Of a DNA stretch of 64,000 nucleotides, positions 34,933-44,323 are shown one piece after another (the stretch's first letter is position 1; each line of letters starts with the position of its first letter). The notes beneath the pieces are model-generated. The model worked only from the letters and a program-made list of their open reading frames with translations. It made no database searches and was not told the DNA's origin. Source of the DNA: Bifidobacterium pseudolongum subsp. globosum (lineage in GTDB: Bacteria > Actinomycetota > Actinomycetes > Actinomycetales > Bifidobacteriaceae); NCBI RefSeq assembly GCF_004155535.1, contig NZ_RYUH01000014.1, positions 186,001 through 250,000 of the forward strand, read 5' to 3'. The position numbers and the translations under genes were made by a program.

Positions 34933-36933
34933 TCACTCCCCGTCTTCGAGCTCACGCTTGTGGCGCACCACCAGGATCGCCGCCGCGAGCAACGTGAGCA
35001 GTCCCAAGGTGATGGGCCATGCATTGCTCACGCCGGTCGCGGCGAGCACCGGCGGCTGCGGTGCTTCGGGTTCGGGTTCCACCGCCGGCACGGCTTCGAA
35101 GGTGCGCTCGGGCTCAGGCTCCACGCGCACGAGCACGCGTTCCTGCGGGTCGGCGTACGAGCTGGTGGCGGCTTGGACGCGGCCGTCGCCGGCGAATTCC
35201 CAGACGAACACGTACCAGCCGGGCCGTTCGGCTGTGATTTCCACGGGGCTGCCGTGCGCGTCGGGCGCTCCTCCCCCGACATGGATCTCGCCGTTGACCG
35301 CCTCGTATTCCCATGTGCCGATGAGTATGTGGTGGTCGTCTTCCTCCGGTTCCCGCGCGTCGGCGGGTTCGTATGCGCCGTCGTCTTGCCCGTCTCCGCT
35401 GCCGGCCCACCACACGCGCACCTGCGCGTAGGGCATGTCGGCGTCCATGCCGTACTCGCCGCCGCCGGCCCAGTCACCGTGCTCATCGGGGAATCCATCC
35501 ACACGGATCACGTCGGCGATCTGCGCGCCGGGCCGCACGGCGGCTTCCACGACGCGCGACTCCACGGTGAGAGGCGCGCGCACGGCGTGTGTTTCGCTCG
35601 GGTCCATGAATGCGGTGATCACGTCGCTCACGAGCAGTTCGCGCACGTCACGGCTCTGCCGCTCGCGTTCGATCGCCCAGACCCATGTGCCGAATCCGCC
35701 CTGTTCGGCGAGGTATGGCTCGTCCGACCCCGGCTCGCGCACGCCCTGCACATGCACCGTCTGCCCGCTGGCGCCGAACGTGGCTTCGGCGAACGCGCAC
35801 GGCTCGTATCCGGCGCGCGCCAGCTGTTCGAGGAACTCGGGCGCGGTGGCGTGCGCGTTCGGCACGTACCGCTCCCCCAGCGCGCTTACGGGCAGGCCGC
35901 CGAAATACCAGCCGCGCGCGTGGACGTGCGCGCCGCGCGGCCATGCGCCGCTGCCGGGCAATGCGCTGACCTGCACGTCGTCGGTCACCGGCGCGCCGGT
36001 GTCGATTGATTTCGGCGAGGTCCGCGTGCTGATCGTGGGGTTGAACGTGGTGCGCACGGGCGTGGTGACCTCGTCGAGCGCCTGCGCATACCCGGGGCCG
36101 AGCGCGACCATGTCCTGCGAGCTGACGATGCGGTCGATCGACGGCAGTGTCGCGCTGCCGGACACGGTCACCGGCCCATCGCCGGTGGCGTGCCATGTGA
36201 CGATCGTCGTATAGTCGCCCGACGTGCCGCTGACCGTGGCCGACCCGTTGCCGAACCGCGCCGGTCCGTCGATCGCGAGGGTGAACGGCACATCGGACAC
36301 GGGGTCACCATTGCTGTTGTGGATCCGCACGCGCACGGTGCCGGTGCGCGTGACGTCGTCGTATTCCAGTTCCAACGCCATCGTCTGTGGCACAAGCAGC
36401 GGCGCTTCGGCGAGCAGCTCGTCCGCGCGCTTGAACAACTGCGGGTATTGCTGCAGTGTCTCGCGGGTCGCGGCCCATCCTGCCACGCCAGTGGTGGTAT
36501 CGAAGGCGTCATGCATGATGATCGCGAGCGCCGTCTGCGTGTAGTCGCTGTTGTGCGCATGCTGGTATTTGCGCAGCAGTGCCGCGAGCTGCCGGTTCTG
36601 CGGTGAATCGGGCAGCGGGGAGACCGAGCCGATCCGCATGGTCGATGGCATGGCTTCCTCGATGCAGTAGTACCGCGTGCTTGTGGAATCATAGCCGACC
36701 GGCCCCATCCAATACGTGCCGCCGTTGTGTGTATATATGAAGTAATCCTGGGATTTGGCTGTGGTCAGTATCTCGCCAGGGGCCGCCACTGCCGCGCCCA
36801 ACGGCGCAGCCGCAGCCAATACAGCCACCACGCATGCCGCCAATGCGGTGCGCAACCCACTGCATAACCGTCTGCGCAATTGTCTGCGCAACCGTTGTGG
36901 TATTCGCGATTGTTGTGTGCCATGTGCCGTCAT
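34933..36933 (-). CDS. Sortase-anchored surface protein with thioester (TQXA) domain
   Basis: 666 residues from ATG 36933 (AAGGA upstream). Signal peptide to about residue 50; then an N-terminal domain with Cys90 (YYCIEE) and TQTA at 132-135, matching the Cys-Gln pair of thioester-forming TQXA domains used for covalent host adhesion. Two or more Ig-like domains follow. The C-terminus has LAATG at 630-634, a hydrophobic helix and the charged tail RHKRELEDGE; LAxTG is the signal of class E sortases in high-GC Gram-positives. The thioester bond is predicted, not shown. Confidence 0.75.
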   Translation of the reverse strand: MTAHGTQQSRIPQRLRRQLRRRLCSGLRTALAACVVAVLAAAAPLGAAVAAPGEILTTAKSQDYFIYTHNGGTYWMGPVGYDSTSTRYYCIEEAMPSTMRIGSVSPLPDSPQNRQLAALLRKYQHAHNSDYTQTALAIIMHDAFDTTTGVAGWAATRETLQQYPQLFKRADELLAEAPLLVPQTMALELEYDDVTRTGTVRVRIHNSNGDPVSDVPFTLAIDGPARFGNGSATVSGTSGDYTTIVTWHATGDGPVTVSGSATLPSIDRIVSSQDMVALGPGYAQALDEVTTPVRTTFNPTISTRTSPKSIDTGAPVTDDVQVSALPGSGAWPRGAHVHARGWYFGGLPVSALGERYVPNAHATAPEFLEQLARAGYEPCAFAEATFGASGQTVHVQGVREPGSDEPYLAEQGGFGTWVWAIERERQSRDVRELLVSDVITAFMDPSETHAVRAPLTVESRVVEAAVRPGAQIADVIRVDGFPDEHGDWAGGGEYGMDADMPYAQVRVWWAGSGDGQDDGAYEPADAREPEEDDHHILIGTWEYEAVNGEIHVGGGAPDAHGSPVEITAERPGWYVFVWEFAGDGRVQAATSSYADPQERVLVRVEPEPERTFEAVPAVEPEPEAPQPPVLAATGVSNAWPITLGLLTLLAAAILVVRHKRELEDGE

Positions 36934-37242
36934 GATGATCCTTCCGTCGCTCCATTGCCAGATCCATGGGGCGGCCCGCTCCGTTGCGGCGCCCCACGCA
37001 TGTGCCTTCGAGCATGGCACCGCGGCCATCGGGGCGAAAGCGGGGCGAGGTGGTGTGGTCGGACGGCCGGAGGAATCCCGAAATGTGGACACAGGGCGGT
37101 GTGGACGCACGGGCAGCCCATCCACACGGCGCACTATCGCCGCACCGGTCATCCACATTTCCCACGTATAAAAGCCCGCATATCGGGACCGTTTACGCCT
37201 GCGTAACGCCATTCATTCGTTCGTGCCCCTACAATGGCAGCC
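36934..37242. other. Divergent intergenic region, surface protein / GlgE-like
   Basis: 309 bp between divergent starts. It must hold promoters for both genes; only the GlgE-side -10 is convincing. The long open minus frame through it is a GC artefact without a ribosome site. I see no other gene or repeat. Confidence 0.5.
37230..37235 (+). promoter_or_regulatory. -10 element for leaderless GlgE-like gene
   Basis: TACAAT ends exactly 7 nt before ATG 37243; there is no ribosome-binding site. Confidence 0.55.
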
Positions 37243-39408
37243 ATGAGAGAAACCACTAGCGCCGAAGAGCGCACTCAGGACCAATCCACCACAGCAACCC
37301 GCGCCGCGCGCAAGCCGCGTGCCGCCGCCAAGACCCGCACCAAGACTTCCGCGAAGGCTTCGGGCGCCATGCCACCCACGGTCATCGCCGCCAAAGAGCC
37401 GAACCTGTTCGGCCGCGTCAACATCCTCGATGTGCGCCCCGACGCGCAGGACGCCGTGTTCCCCGCCCGCGTGGAGCTCGGCGAACCGTTCACCGTGAGC
37501 GCACAGGTGTTCCTCGAAGGTCGCGCCACCGTGCGCGCGACCGCCGTGCTGAAGAACCCGCGCGGCCGCGTGATGGCCCGCGTGCCGATGACCCAGACGA
37601 ACACCGGGCTCGACATCTGGACCGCCACGCTGCAGGCCGGCTCCCCCACCGACCTGGCGCCGTGGGACGACGGCTTCGCCGACGTGCTCGGCCAGCTCGG
37701 CAACTGGAAGGTGGCCATTGAGGGCTGGGCCGACACCTACACCGATTGGGTGCTCGACGCCACCGCCCGCGTGAACGCCGACGCCGGCAGCGCCGACGCC
37801 GAAGGCGCGATCGTGCGCGGCTCCGAGATCCTCACGCGCTGGGCCGCCACGCGCGACGCCGGCTTGGACGCCACGCAGCGCAAGGTGCTGCGCGAGACCG
37901 CCAAGCAGATGCTCGACGCGACGATCCCCGCCGCCGAACGCCTCGCCATCGCGCAGATCGACGAGATCGAGGCCCTGCACACCACCAACCCGCTGCGCGA
38001 CGGGCTCACGGCGAGCCGCGACCGCGTGTTCCACGTGGAACGCCCCAAGTCGAGCTTCAGCGCGTGGTACCAGTTCTTCCCGCGCTCCGAAGGCGCGACC
38101 GTCAACGAACGCGGCGAGACGACGCCCGGCACGCTGCGCACCGCCGTCAGCGGCCTTGAGCGCGCCAAGAGCGAAGGCTTCACCATCGCGTACCTGCCCG
38201 CCGTCTTCCCCATGGACCACAGCGCACCGGACGCGCGCCTGTTCGCGGTGGGCACCGCGGCCGGCGGCCACGACACCGTGGACCCGGAGCTCGGTTCGAT
38301 GGACGATTTCAAGGCCTTCTGCGCACGCGCGCATGAGCTGGGGATCGAAGTGGCCCTCGGCCTGCCGCTGCGCTGCGCGCCCACCCACCCGTGGGTCGCC
38401 GCGCACCCCGAATGGTTCCGCCGCAACGCCGACGGCTCGTTCATGCACGCGCTCGACGCGCAGGGCAACCCCGAACCGTTCTACGAGCTCGACTTCGACA
38501 ACGACCTGACGGGCCTTGAGCGTGAGGTCGAACGCATCATCGACGTGTGGATCGAGGCCGGCGCGACCGCGTTCCAGATCGATGAGCCGCAGACCGAGCC
38601 GGTGCGCTTCTGGCAGGATGTGCTCGCCGCGGTCACGAAGAAGCACCCCGAGGTGCTGTTCCTCGCCGAGGCGTTCAGCCGCCCGGCGCTCGTGCGCGCG
38701 CTCGCCTACGCCGGCTTCACGCAGAACCACAGCTATTTCCCGTGGCGCAACACGAAGGAGGAGCTCGAGGCGTTCCTCACCGAAACCAACGGCGAAGGCG
38801 GCTTCTACCAGCACAACACGTTCTGGCCCGCCACGCCCGACGTGCTCAGCGATTACCTGCGCGACAACGGCGTGGCCGGCCACGCTGTGCGCGCGGTGCT
38901 CGCCGCGATGGGCTCGCCGAGCTGGGGCATCTACAACGGCTACGAGCTGATGGAGAACAACGTGATCGCGGACGGCGCCGCCGCGCTCGGCAATGAGCGC
39001 ACCGAAGTCCGCGCCCGCGACTGGAGCGGCGCGGTGGAGTACGGCATCGCCGAACTGCTCACCTCGCTCAACCGCATCCGCGCCGCGCACCCGGCCACGC
39101 GCAGCTACCACACGCTGACCGTTCTGCCGAGCGCCAACCCGGCGATCGTCGCGTTCGCGCGCCAGACGCCGGCGCAGTACACGGCGGACGGCAAGCCCGA
39201 CACACTGCTCATCGTGGTCAATCTCGACTGCTACCACGAACAGCAGTCGTCGATCCACGTCGACCTCAACGCGCTTGGCCTGCCGGCCGACCGCACGTAC
39301 CGCGTGCGCGACCTGCTGACCGACCGCACGTTCGACTGGAGTTGGGACAACTTCGTCTCGCTGGCCCCGTGGGCCGACGTGGCGCACATCCTGAGCGTCG
39401 AATACTGA
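37243..39408 (+). CDS. GlgE-like maltosyltransferase with altered GH13 motifs
   Basis: 721 residues. N-terminal extension rich in Thr/Ala/Lys (1-50), then the GlgE-type N domain (FGRVNILDVRPDAQDAVFPARVELGEPFTVSAQVFLEG), GH13 barrel and C-terminal RVRDLLTDRTFDWSWDNFVSLAPW, all as in GlgE, which extends alpha-1,4-glucan from maltose-1-phosphate. The acid/base is Glu476 in FLAEAFSRP and the nucleophile position is Asp447, but it lies in FQIDEPQTEP where GlgE normally has FRVDNPHTKP: the GH13-invariant Arg two residues before the Asp is Gln445. Region I reads CAPTHPW instead of the usual C-S/A-PDHPW. Activity may therefore be changed or lost. No treS or maltokinase is nearby. Confidence 0.8.
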   Translation: MRETTSAEERTQDQSTTATRAARKPRAAAKTRTKTSAKASGAMPPTVIAAKEPNLFGRVNILDVRPDAQDAVFPARVELGEPFTVSAQVFLEGRATVRATAVLKNPRGRVMARVPMTQTNTGLDIWTATLQAGSPTDLAPWDDGFADVLGQLGNWKVAIEGWADTYTDWVLDATARVNADAGSADAEGAIVRGSEILTRWAATRDAGLDATQRKVLRETAKQMLDATIPAAERLAIAQIDEIEALHTTNPLRDGLTASRDRVFHVERPKSSFSAWYQFFPRSEGATVNERGETTPGTLRTAVSGLERAKSEGFTIAYLPAVFPMDHSAPDARLFAVGTAAGGHDTVDPELGSMDDFKAFCARAHELGIEVALGLPLRCAPTHPWVAAHPEWFRRNADGSFMHALDAQGNPEPFYELDFDNDLTGLEREVERIIDVWIEAGATAFQIDEPQTEPVRFWQDVLAAVTKKHPEVLFLAEAFSRPALVRALAYAGFTQNHSYFPWRNTKEELEAFLTETNGEGGFYQHNTFWPATPDVLSDYLRDNGVAGHAVRAVLAAMGSPSWGIYNGYELMENNVIADGAAALGNERTEVRARDWSGAVEYGIAELLTSLNRIRAAHPATRSYHTLTVLPSANPAIVAFARQTPAQYTADGKPDTLLIVVNLDCYHEQQSSIHVDLNALGLPADRTYRVRDLLTDRTFDWSWDNFVSLAPWADVAHILSVEY

Positions 39409-39415
39409 TGATCGG

Positions 39416-39448
39416 CCATACACCGCGCGGCGCACGCGCGGTGTATGG
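39416..39448 (+). terminator. Hairpin after GlgE-like gene
   Basis: CCATACACCGCGCG and CGCGCGGTGTATGG pair exactly over 14 bp with a 5-nt loop, 8 bp past the stop; followed by TTGTAG rather than a clean T-run. Confidence 0.6.
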
Positions 39449-39486
39449 TTGTAGGGGTACCAACTCAACTTGTAAGGAGAATTACC

Positions 39487-40008
39487 ATGGCAGAGACCTT
39501 CAACGTCGTTGTGGAGATTCCGCGCGGATCGAAGAACAAGTACGAAGTGGACCAGGCTTCGGGCCGCGTGTTCCTCGACCGTACGCTGTTCACCGCGATG
39601 GGCTACCCGGATGACTACGGCTACATCGACGGCACCCTGGGCGAGGACGGCGATCCGCTCGACGCGCTCGTGATGCTCAGCGATTCCGTGTTCCCGGGCT
39701 GCATCGTGGAATGCCGCGCCGTCGGCCTGTACCACATGGTCGACGAAGAGGGCGGCGACGACAAGGTGCTGTGCGTGCCGGCCGATGTGCGCTACGACAA
39801 CATCAAGGACATCGCCGACGTCTCCGAGTACCACAAGGCCGAGATCAAGCACTTCTTCGAGCAGTACAAGGCCCTCGAGCCTGGCAAGGAAGTCATGCCG
39901 GGCGACTACTGGGCGGACGCCGCCGCCGCGGAGAAGGAGATCAAGGAATCCCGCGAGCGCCTCGCGCAGAAGCAGGCCGCCGAGCACGACGCGGACCTGA
40001 ACGACTGA
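39487..40008 (+). CDS. ppa: Inorganic pyrophosphatase, family I
   Basis: Cytosolic hydrolysis of PPi. 173 residues: [41 protein letters not shown] (metal-binding Asp cluster) and [13 protein letters not shown] are canonical. TAAGGAG precedes ATG 39487. The Lys/Glu-rich C-terminal tail ([25 protein letters not shown]) is typical of bifidobacterial and actinobacterial forms. Confidence 0.97.
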   Translation: MAETFNVVVEIPRGSKNKYEVDQASGRVFLDRTLFTAMGYPDDYGYIDGTLGEDGDPLDALVMLSDSVFPGCIVECRAVGLYHMVDEEGGDDKVLCVPADVRYDNIKDIADVSEYHKAEIKHFFEQYKALEPGKEVMPGDYWADAAAAEKEIKESRERLAQKQAAEHDADLND

Positions 40009-40057
40009 CACGCGTTGTGGGGCCCGGCGCACTAGGCCCCACGACCTACCCATAAGG

Positions 40058-40093
40058 TGAGCCCCGCCGGACCATGCGGTTCGACGGGGCTCA
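40058..40093. terminator. Terminator between ppa and membrane-protein gene
   Basis: Stem TGAGCCCCG/CGGGGCTCA with inner pairing, between convergent genes; followed by TTAAGTT on the plus side. A second hairpin (GTGGGGCC/GGCCCCAC, 40017-40042) precedes it. Confidence 0.65.
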
Positions 40094-40135
40094 TTAAGTT
40101 CCTTATCTCGAGAGGCAATCGTCATCTCTGAACGA

Positions 40136-40891
40136 TTACACAAGCCACATTACCAAAGCGGCAATACCAACCAAAGCGCCTGTCAGCATCACGGGCAGCA
40201 ATCCGAACCCGACCCACGCCGCGCGCGCCCCCGGCAGCGGCTGCGCCTCGCGGTACCACAGGCGTGACACCACGGCGAGCGCCACGGCCCCGGCCACCAC
40301 GACCACAACACAGACGATGCGCCACACGTCGGCGGCGGAGGCCTCATGGAAGAGCATCGGCAGGAAGCACCAGCCGGACGCGGCGATCGACGCCACGCCG
40401 TCGGTGACCATATGCGAGAGCTGCACGATCATGTCGGTGCGCTGCGGCCGCGCCATCTGGCGGATGAACGCCGCGACGACGAGCACGACGAGCAGGCCGG
40501 CCACGCCCGCGCACCAAGCGGCCGCGTTGTAATACTGCGCGTTGGCCGTGCCGGCGTGGGGAGCGCCCTGCCGCTCGAACACGAACTGCCCCAACAACGG
40601 CGTGGACGCGCACACCATGGCCACGAACCCGAGCACCACGGCGGTCACGCGCCCGGGCACGCCGTCGCGCAACGGGCAGAAGAACGCGAAGAGCACGATG
40701 ATCGCCGCCACGGCGAACGCGGTGACCGAGAATGTGGACGACGAGACGGCGCCGCTGCCGGGCAGGCAGGCGAACGCTACGAGCACCACGTAGGCGGCCG
40801 CCTGCACGGCGAGGGGCCATGTGAAGGGGCGCTGCGGCGCCCGGGCGCGCATGTCGCTGTGCGGCTGGGGAACGGATTGGGCTTCGGTCAT
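40136..40891 (-). CDS. Polytopic membrane protein, unknown function
   Basis: 251 residues from ATG 40891 (GAAGGTGA 7 nt upstream; the frame to 40960 is not needed). About seven hydrophobic segments: PLAVQAAAYVVLVAFACL, FAVAAIIVLFAFF, VTAVVLGFVAMVCAS, AGVAGLLVVLVVAAFI, IAASGWCFLPMLF, IVCVVVVVAGAVALAVV and LLPVMLTGALVGIAALVMWLV. No motif recognised. Convergent with ppa and divergent from glnR. Confidence 0.7.
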   Translation of the reverse strand: MTEAQSVPQPHSDMRARAPQRPFTWPLAVQAAAYVVLVAFACLPGSGAVSSSTFSVTAFAVAAIIVLFAFFCPLRDGVPGRVTAVVLGFVAMVCASTPLLGQFVFERQGAPHAGTANAQYYNAAAWCAGVAGLLVVLVVAAFIRQMARPQRTDMIVQLSHMVTDGVASIAASGWCFLPMLFHEASAADVWRIVCVVVVVAGAVALAVVSRLWYREAQPLPGARAAWVGFGLLPVMLTGALVGIAALVMWLV

Positions 40892-41140
40892 GATCGTCAC
40901 CTTCGAACCTTGGGGCGTTGCCTGCGGCGCTGGGCGCGGCGGCATCCATATGCGCACCACACTAGTCTCGCCCCCTCACAACACCGCCGCCGCCAATCGT
41001 CTCGCCCGCGCGTTCTCATCGCGAAATACGGCTGCGCCGATAGACTGTGACCAACTACACTATGGCCGAAGCGGCGTGACGCACACGCCGCCGAGCGCCG
41101 CCGCGGGACTGACGCCGAACCGAAACCAAAGGGGTATGAC

Positions 41141-41899
41141 GTGATGGATCTGACCTTGATGACCACTTCCCCCGACCCGGCGACCGTGTTGCCGTCGCTC
41201 GCGCTGCTGTCGCACCGTGTGCGCGTGCTGCCGATGGACGCGGCGAGCCTGGTGAAGATGCCCGAACAGACGATCCTGCTGCTCGACAGCCGCGACGACC
41301 TGGCGAACGCGAAGACGCTGTGCCGCATGATCCACGCCTCCGGCCTGACCACGCCGATCCTGCTCATCCTGACCGAGGGCGGCTTCACCGTGGTCAATGC
41401 GGAGTGGGGTGTGAGCGACGTGATCGTGGCGAGCGCCTCACCCGCCGAGGTGGAAGGCCGCCTGCGCCTTGTCTCGGAGCGCCGCAACACATACACCGTG
41501 GCCACGAACGGCACGGCGCAGCAGGCCGACGCGCAGGAGGACGGGCTGATCCGCTCGGGCGAGCTGATCGTGGACACCAACGGCTACACCGCGAACCTGC
41601 GTGGCATCCCGATTGACCTGGCCTACAAGGAATTCGAACTGCTCAAATACCTGGTGCAGCATCCGGGCCGCGTGTTCACGCGCGCGCAGCTGCTGCAGGA
41701 GGTGTGGGGCTATGACTACTACGGCGGCACGCGCACGGTCGACGTGCACATCCGCCGTCTGCGCGCCAAGCTCGGCGGCGAATACGAGCATGTGATCGGC
41801 ACGGTGCGCAACGTGGGCTACCGTTTCGACCCACCAGAGAACGACGAGGCGCAGGAGCACGCCAAAGAGGCCGCCGAACATTCCCCCGCCGAGAAATAA
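41141..41899 (+). CDS. glnR: GlnR-type nitrogen response regulator
   Basis: OmpR/PhoB-family regulator of nitrogen assimilation genes in Actinobacteria. 252 residues: an atypical receiver (LTTSPDPATVLPSLALLSHRVRVLP, ILLLDSRDDLANAK, LILTEGGFTVVNAEWGVSDVI) of the GlnR kind that works without a cognate kinase, then a winged helix (KEFELLKYLVQHPGRVFTRAQLLQEVWGYDYYGG, VDVHIRRLRAKLGG, GTVRNVGYRF). The acidic C-terminal tail varies. AAAGGGG lies 6 nt before GTG 41141 and 9 before ATG 41144; either may start. Confidence 0.9.
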   Translation: MMDLTLMTTSPDPATVLPSLALLSHRVRVLPMDAASLVKMPEQTILLLDSRDDLANAKTLCRMIHASGLTTPILLILTEGGFTVVNAEWGVSDVIVASASPAEVEGRLRLVSERRNTYTVATNGTAQQADAQEDGLIRSGELIVDTNGYTANLRGIPIDLAYKEFELLKYLVQHPGRVFTRAQLLQEVWGYDYYGGTRTVDVHIRRLRAKLGGEYEHVIGTVRNVGYRFDPPENDEAQEHAKEAAEHSPAEK

Positions 41900-41975
41900 C
41901 ACGCCCCGACGGTTGCCGCCCGCAGCACGGCGAGTACGCTTGCAGGCAATGGCGCAAGCTGCGGGAAGGATCATG

Positions 41976-42719
41976 ATGGCAACCGAATCGAAACGCGCGC
42001 GCACCGCGCGCATGCACCGCGAATATGCGGCATTGTGCGAGCTCATCCCGGTCGTCGAATGCCAGCTCGACTTCGACTCGCCGTTCCAATTGCTTGTGGC
42101 CACCGTGCTGAGCGCGCAGACGACCGACAAGCGCGTCAACCAGGTCACCCCCGAGCTCTTCGCCGCATACGGTTCGCCGCAGGAGCTCGCCGCCGCGGAC
42201 ATCACGGACGTGGAGCGCATCATCCGCCCGTTGGGCTTCTACCGCATGAAGAGCAAGCACATCATCGAACTGGCGCAGGCGCTCGTGGCCACCAACAACG
42301 GGCAGGTCGCCGAATCGATGGACGCGCTGACCGCGCTCCCCGGCGTGGGGCGCAAAACCGCGAACGTGGTGCTCGGCAACGCGTTCGGCAAGCCGTCGTT
42401 CCCCGTCGACACCCATGTGATCCGCGTGACCGCTCGCCTGCACTGGCGTGACGACTGGATGAAACCGAACGCCTCGCCCGAAGACATCGAGCGTGAGATC
42501 ACCGCGTGCTTCCCGCCCGAAACATGGACCGACCTGTCCCACCGGCTGATCATCTTCGGCCGTAACATCTGCATGGCGCGCCGCCCGGACTGCACGCGCT
42601 GCCCGTTGCGGCGCAGCTGCCCGAGCGCCGCGCACTTCCTGGAGCTCGAAGCCGAGCGCGAGGCCATGGCCGCACGCAAACGCCGCCGGCCGCGCACCGC
42701 GGGCCGCCGCGGCCGCTAG
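41976..42719 (+). CDS. nth: Endonuclease III
   Basis: Bifunctional DNA glycosylase/AP lyase for oxidised pyrimidines. 247 residues from ATG 41976 (AAGGA upstream). Helix-hairpin-helix LPGVGRKTANVVLG with catalytic Lys127, catalytic Asp145 (PVDTHVIRV), and the 4Fe-4S ligands Cys199, 206, 209, 215 in the canonical C-x6-C-x2-C-x5-C spacing. Arg/Lys-rich C-terminal tail. An upstream ATG (41949) has TACGCT ending 8 nt before it and is an alternative leaderless start. Confidence 0.96.
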   Translation: MATESKRARTARMHREYAALCELIPVVECQLDFDSPFQLLVATVLSAQTTDKRVNQVTPELFAAYGSPQELAAADITDVERIIRPLGFYRMKSKHIIELAQALVATNNGQVAESMDALTALPGVGRKTANVVLGNAFGKPSFPVDTHVIRVTARLHWRDDWMKPNASPEDIEREITACFPPETWTDLSHRLIIFGRNICMARRPDCTRCPLRRSCPSAAHFLELEAEREAMAARKRRRPRTAGRRGR

Positions 42720-42722
42720 ACT
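42717..42722 (+). promoter_or_regulatory. -10 element overlapping the nth stop codon
   Basis: TAGACT begins with the TAG stop of nth and ends 8 nt before ATG 42731, predicting a leaderless mRNA for the binding-protein gene. Confidence 0.45.
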
Positions 42723-42730
42723 CGGGTGCC

Positions 42731-44251
42731 ATGACCCATCGCAACCGTTCATCAGTCCGCCCGTGGATCGTCTTCACCGTGGTGCTCGTGGTGCTCGCGC
42801 TCGCCGCGGGCGGCGTGTTCCTGCTGCTGCGCCCGCACGGCGGCTCGCCGTTCGGGGGCCGCTCGGGCGCGCACATCACCGTCGGCCTGCGCGACAAGCC
42901 GTCGTCGCTCGACATCCGCACGAACAGCGAGCGCGCGGTGGAGCAGGCGCTCGTCGACAACGTGTACCAGACGCTCGTCACCATGGACGGCGAGCGCGCA
43001 ATCAGCGCGAACGTGGCCGCGCGCTGGAGCGAGTCGACCGATGGCCTGCGCTACTCCTTCCAGCTGCGCGAAGGCGCCACGTTCGCCGACGGCAGTCCGC
43101 TCAACGCGAGCGCCGTCGTCGCCTCGCTGCAGCGCACGATTCAAGACAGGCAGGTGGGCGCGGACGACATGGCGCATGTGGCGGGCGTGGAGAACCCCGA
43201 CGAGACGACCGTCGTGATCACGCTGCACGAGCCGAACCCGCGCCTGCTTGAGGCGCTCGCCGGCCGTGCGGGCGTCATCGTCAACCCGAACGCGCACGAC
43301 GCCGATTTCGCGCACGCGTCGTATGGCTCGGGCCCGTTCACCGTCAGCTCGTTCACCGGTGACACGATCGAACTGGCGCGCAACGAGCGTTATTGGCAGG
43401 ACAAGCCGGCGTTGGCGCGCGTGACGCTGCGGTACATGCCGAGCGACGAGGCGCTCGTGGGCGGCATGCGCGACGGCTCGCTCGACGTGGCGCTGCCGCA
43501 GGGCGCGCAGGCGGCGAGTGAGATCGCGAAGATCGACGGCGTGCAGGTGAGCGACGGCATCAGCACGCGCAAGACGCTCGTGGCGTTCAACAATGCGGGC
43601 AGCAGCCCGTTCTCCGACGAACAGGTGCGCCAGTTCACGCGCTTCGCGATTGACGCGGCGCAGATCGCGCGCGCGCAGCCGGATGCGAAAGCGCAGTTGA
43701 GCGGCCCGATCTCGCAGCTGCAGCCCGGATATGAGGACCTCAACGCGCTGTTCCCCTTCGACCTGGAGCGCGCGCAGTCGATGCGCTGGTATTTCGCAGC
43801 CGGCTATTTCGCGCCGTTCACACTGCTCGCCGACGAGGCGCACCGCGATCTGGCGCAGCGGATCGTGGACGAGATGGCGGCGATCCCGATGCCGGTCACA
43901 CTCGAAGTGGTCGATTCGGCCACGCTCGCCTCGCGCGTGGAGGCGGGTGACTATACATGCGCATTGATCGAGATGGACGACCCGCACGACTACACGCGGT
44001 TCGTGGACGGCAGCGCGATGTTCGGCTACCAGAACGGCGCCGCACAGGAACAGTACGCGAAGGCGCTCGCGCAGACCGACTTCGTGTCGTACCGCGAACA
44101 GCTGCGCGCATTCGACCGGATCGTGAGCCAGGACGCGGCGAGCGCATGGCTGTACACGGGCAAGGACGTGATGGCGGCACGGTCGCATGTGCAGGGCCTG
44201 CCGGTTGATCTGACGAGCTGGCGCCTGCCGCTCGCGCATGTGCGCGCGTAG
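42731..44251 (+). CDS. Membrane-tethered ABC substrate-binding protein, family 5 (oligopeptide type)
   Basis: 506 residues. One N-terminal membrane segment (VRPWIVFTVVLVVLALAAGGVFLLL) without lipobox Cys, so it is tethered as a membrane protein rather than a lipoprotein. The rest is an SBP_bac_5 fold: LRDKPSSLDIRTNSERAVEQALVDNVYQTLV, YSFQLREGATFADGSPLNASAVVASLQR and GSGPFTVSSFTGDTIELARNERYWQDKP. No permease or ATPase genes are adjacent, so it is an orphan that must use distant partners. Confidence 0.85.
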   Translation: MTHRNRSSVRPWIVFTVVLVVLALAAGGVFLLLRPHGGSPFGGRSGAHITVGLRDKPSSLDIRTNSERAVEQALVDNVYQTLVTMDGERAISANVAARWSESTDGLRYSFQLREGATFADGSPLNASAVVASLQRTIQDRQVGADDMAHVAGVENPDETTVVITLHEPNPRLLEALAGRAGVIVNPNAHDADFAHASYGSGPFTVSSFTGDTIELARNERYWQDKPALARVTLRYMPSDEALVGGMRDGSLDVALPQGAQAASEIAKIDGVQVSDGISTRKTLVAFNNAGSSPFSDEQVRQFTRFAIDAAQIARAQPDAKAQLSGPISQLQPGYEDLNALFPFDLERAQSMRWYFAAGYFAPFTLLADEAHRDLAQRIVDEMAAIPMPVTLEVVDSATLASRVEAGDYTCALIEMDDPHDYTRFVDGSAMFGYQNGAAQEQYAKALAQTDFVSYREQLRAFDRIVSQDAASAWLYTGKDVMAARSHVQGLPVDLTSWRLPLAHVRA

Positions 44252-44310
44252 GCGGTTCGCGCGGTTTTTCTAGAGCGGAACGCGCGCGCGGTGATGTCAC
44301 AGTCGCTTTT

Positions 44311-44316
44311 TAGACT
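44311..44316 (+). promoter_or_regulatory. -10 element for leaderless valS
   Basis: TAGACT ends 7 nt before ATG 44324, without a ribosome site. Confidence 0.55.
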
Positions 44317-44323
44317 GACGGGT

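Noticed and set aside
37213..40143. Open frame of 976 codons on the minus strand across the GlgE-like and ppa genes
   Set aside because: High-GC third-position artefact: Val/Arg/His-rich, no ribosome site, fully antisense to two clear genes.
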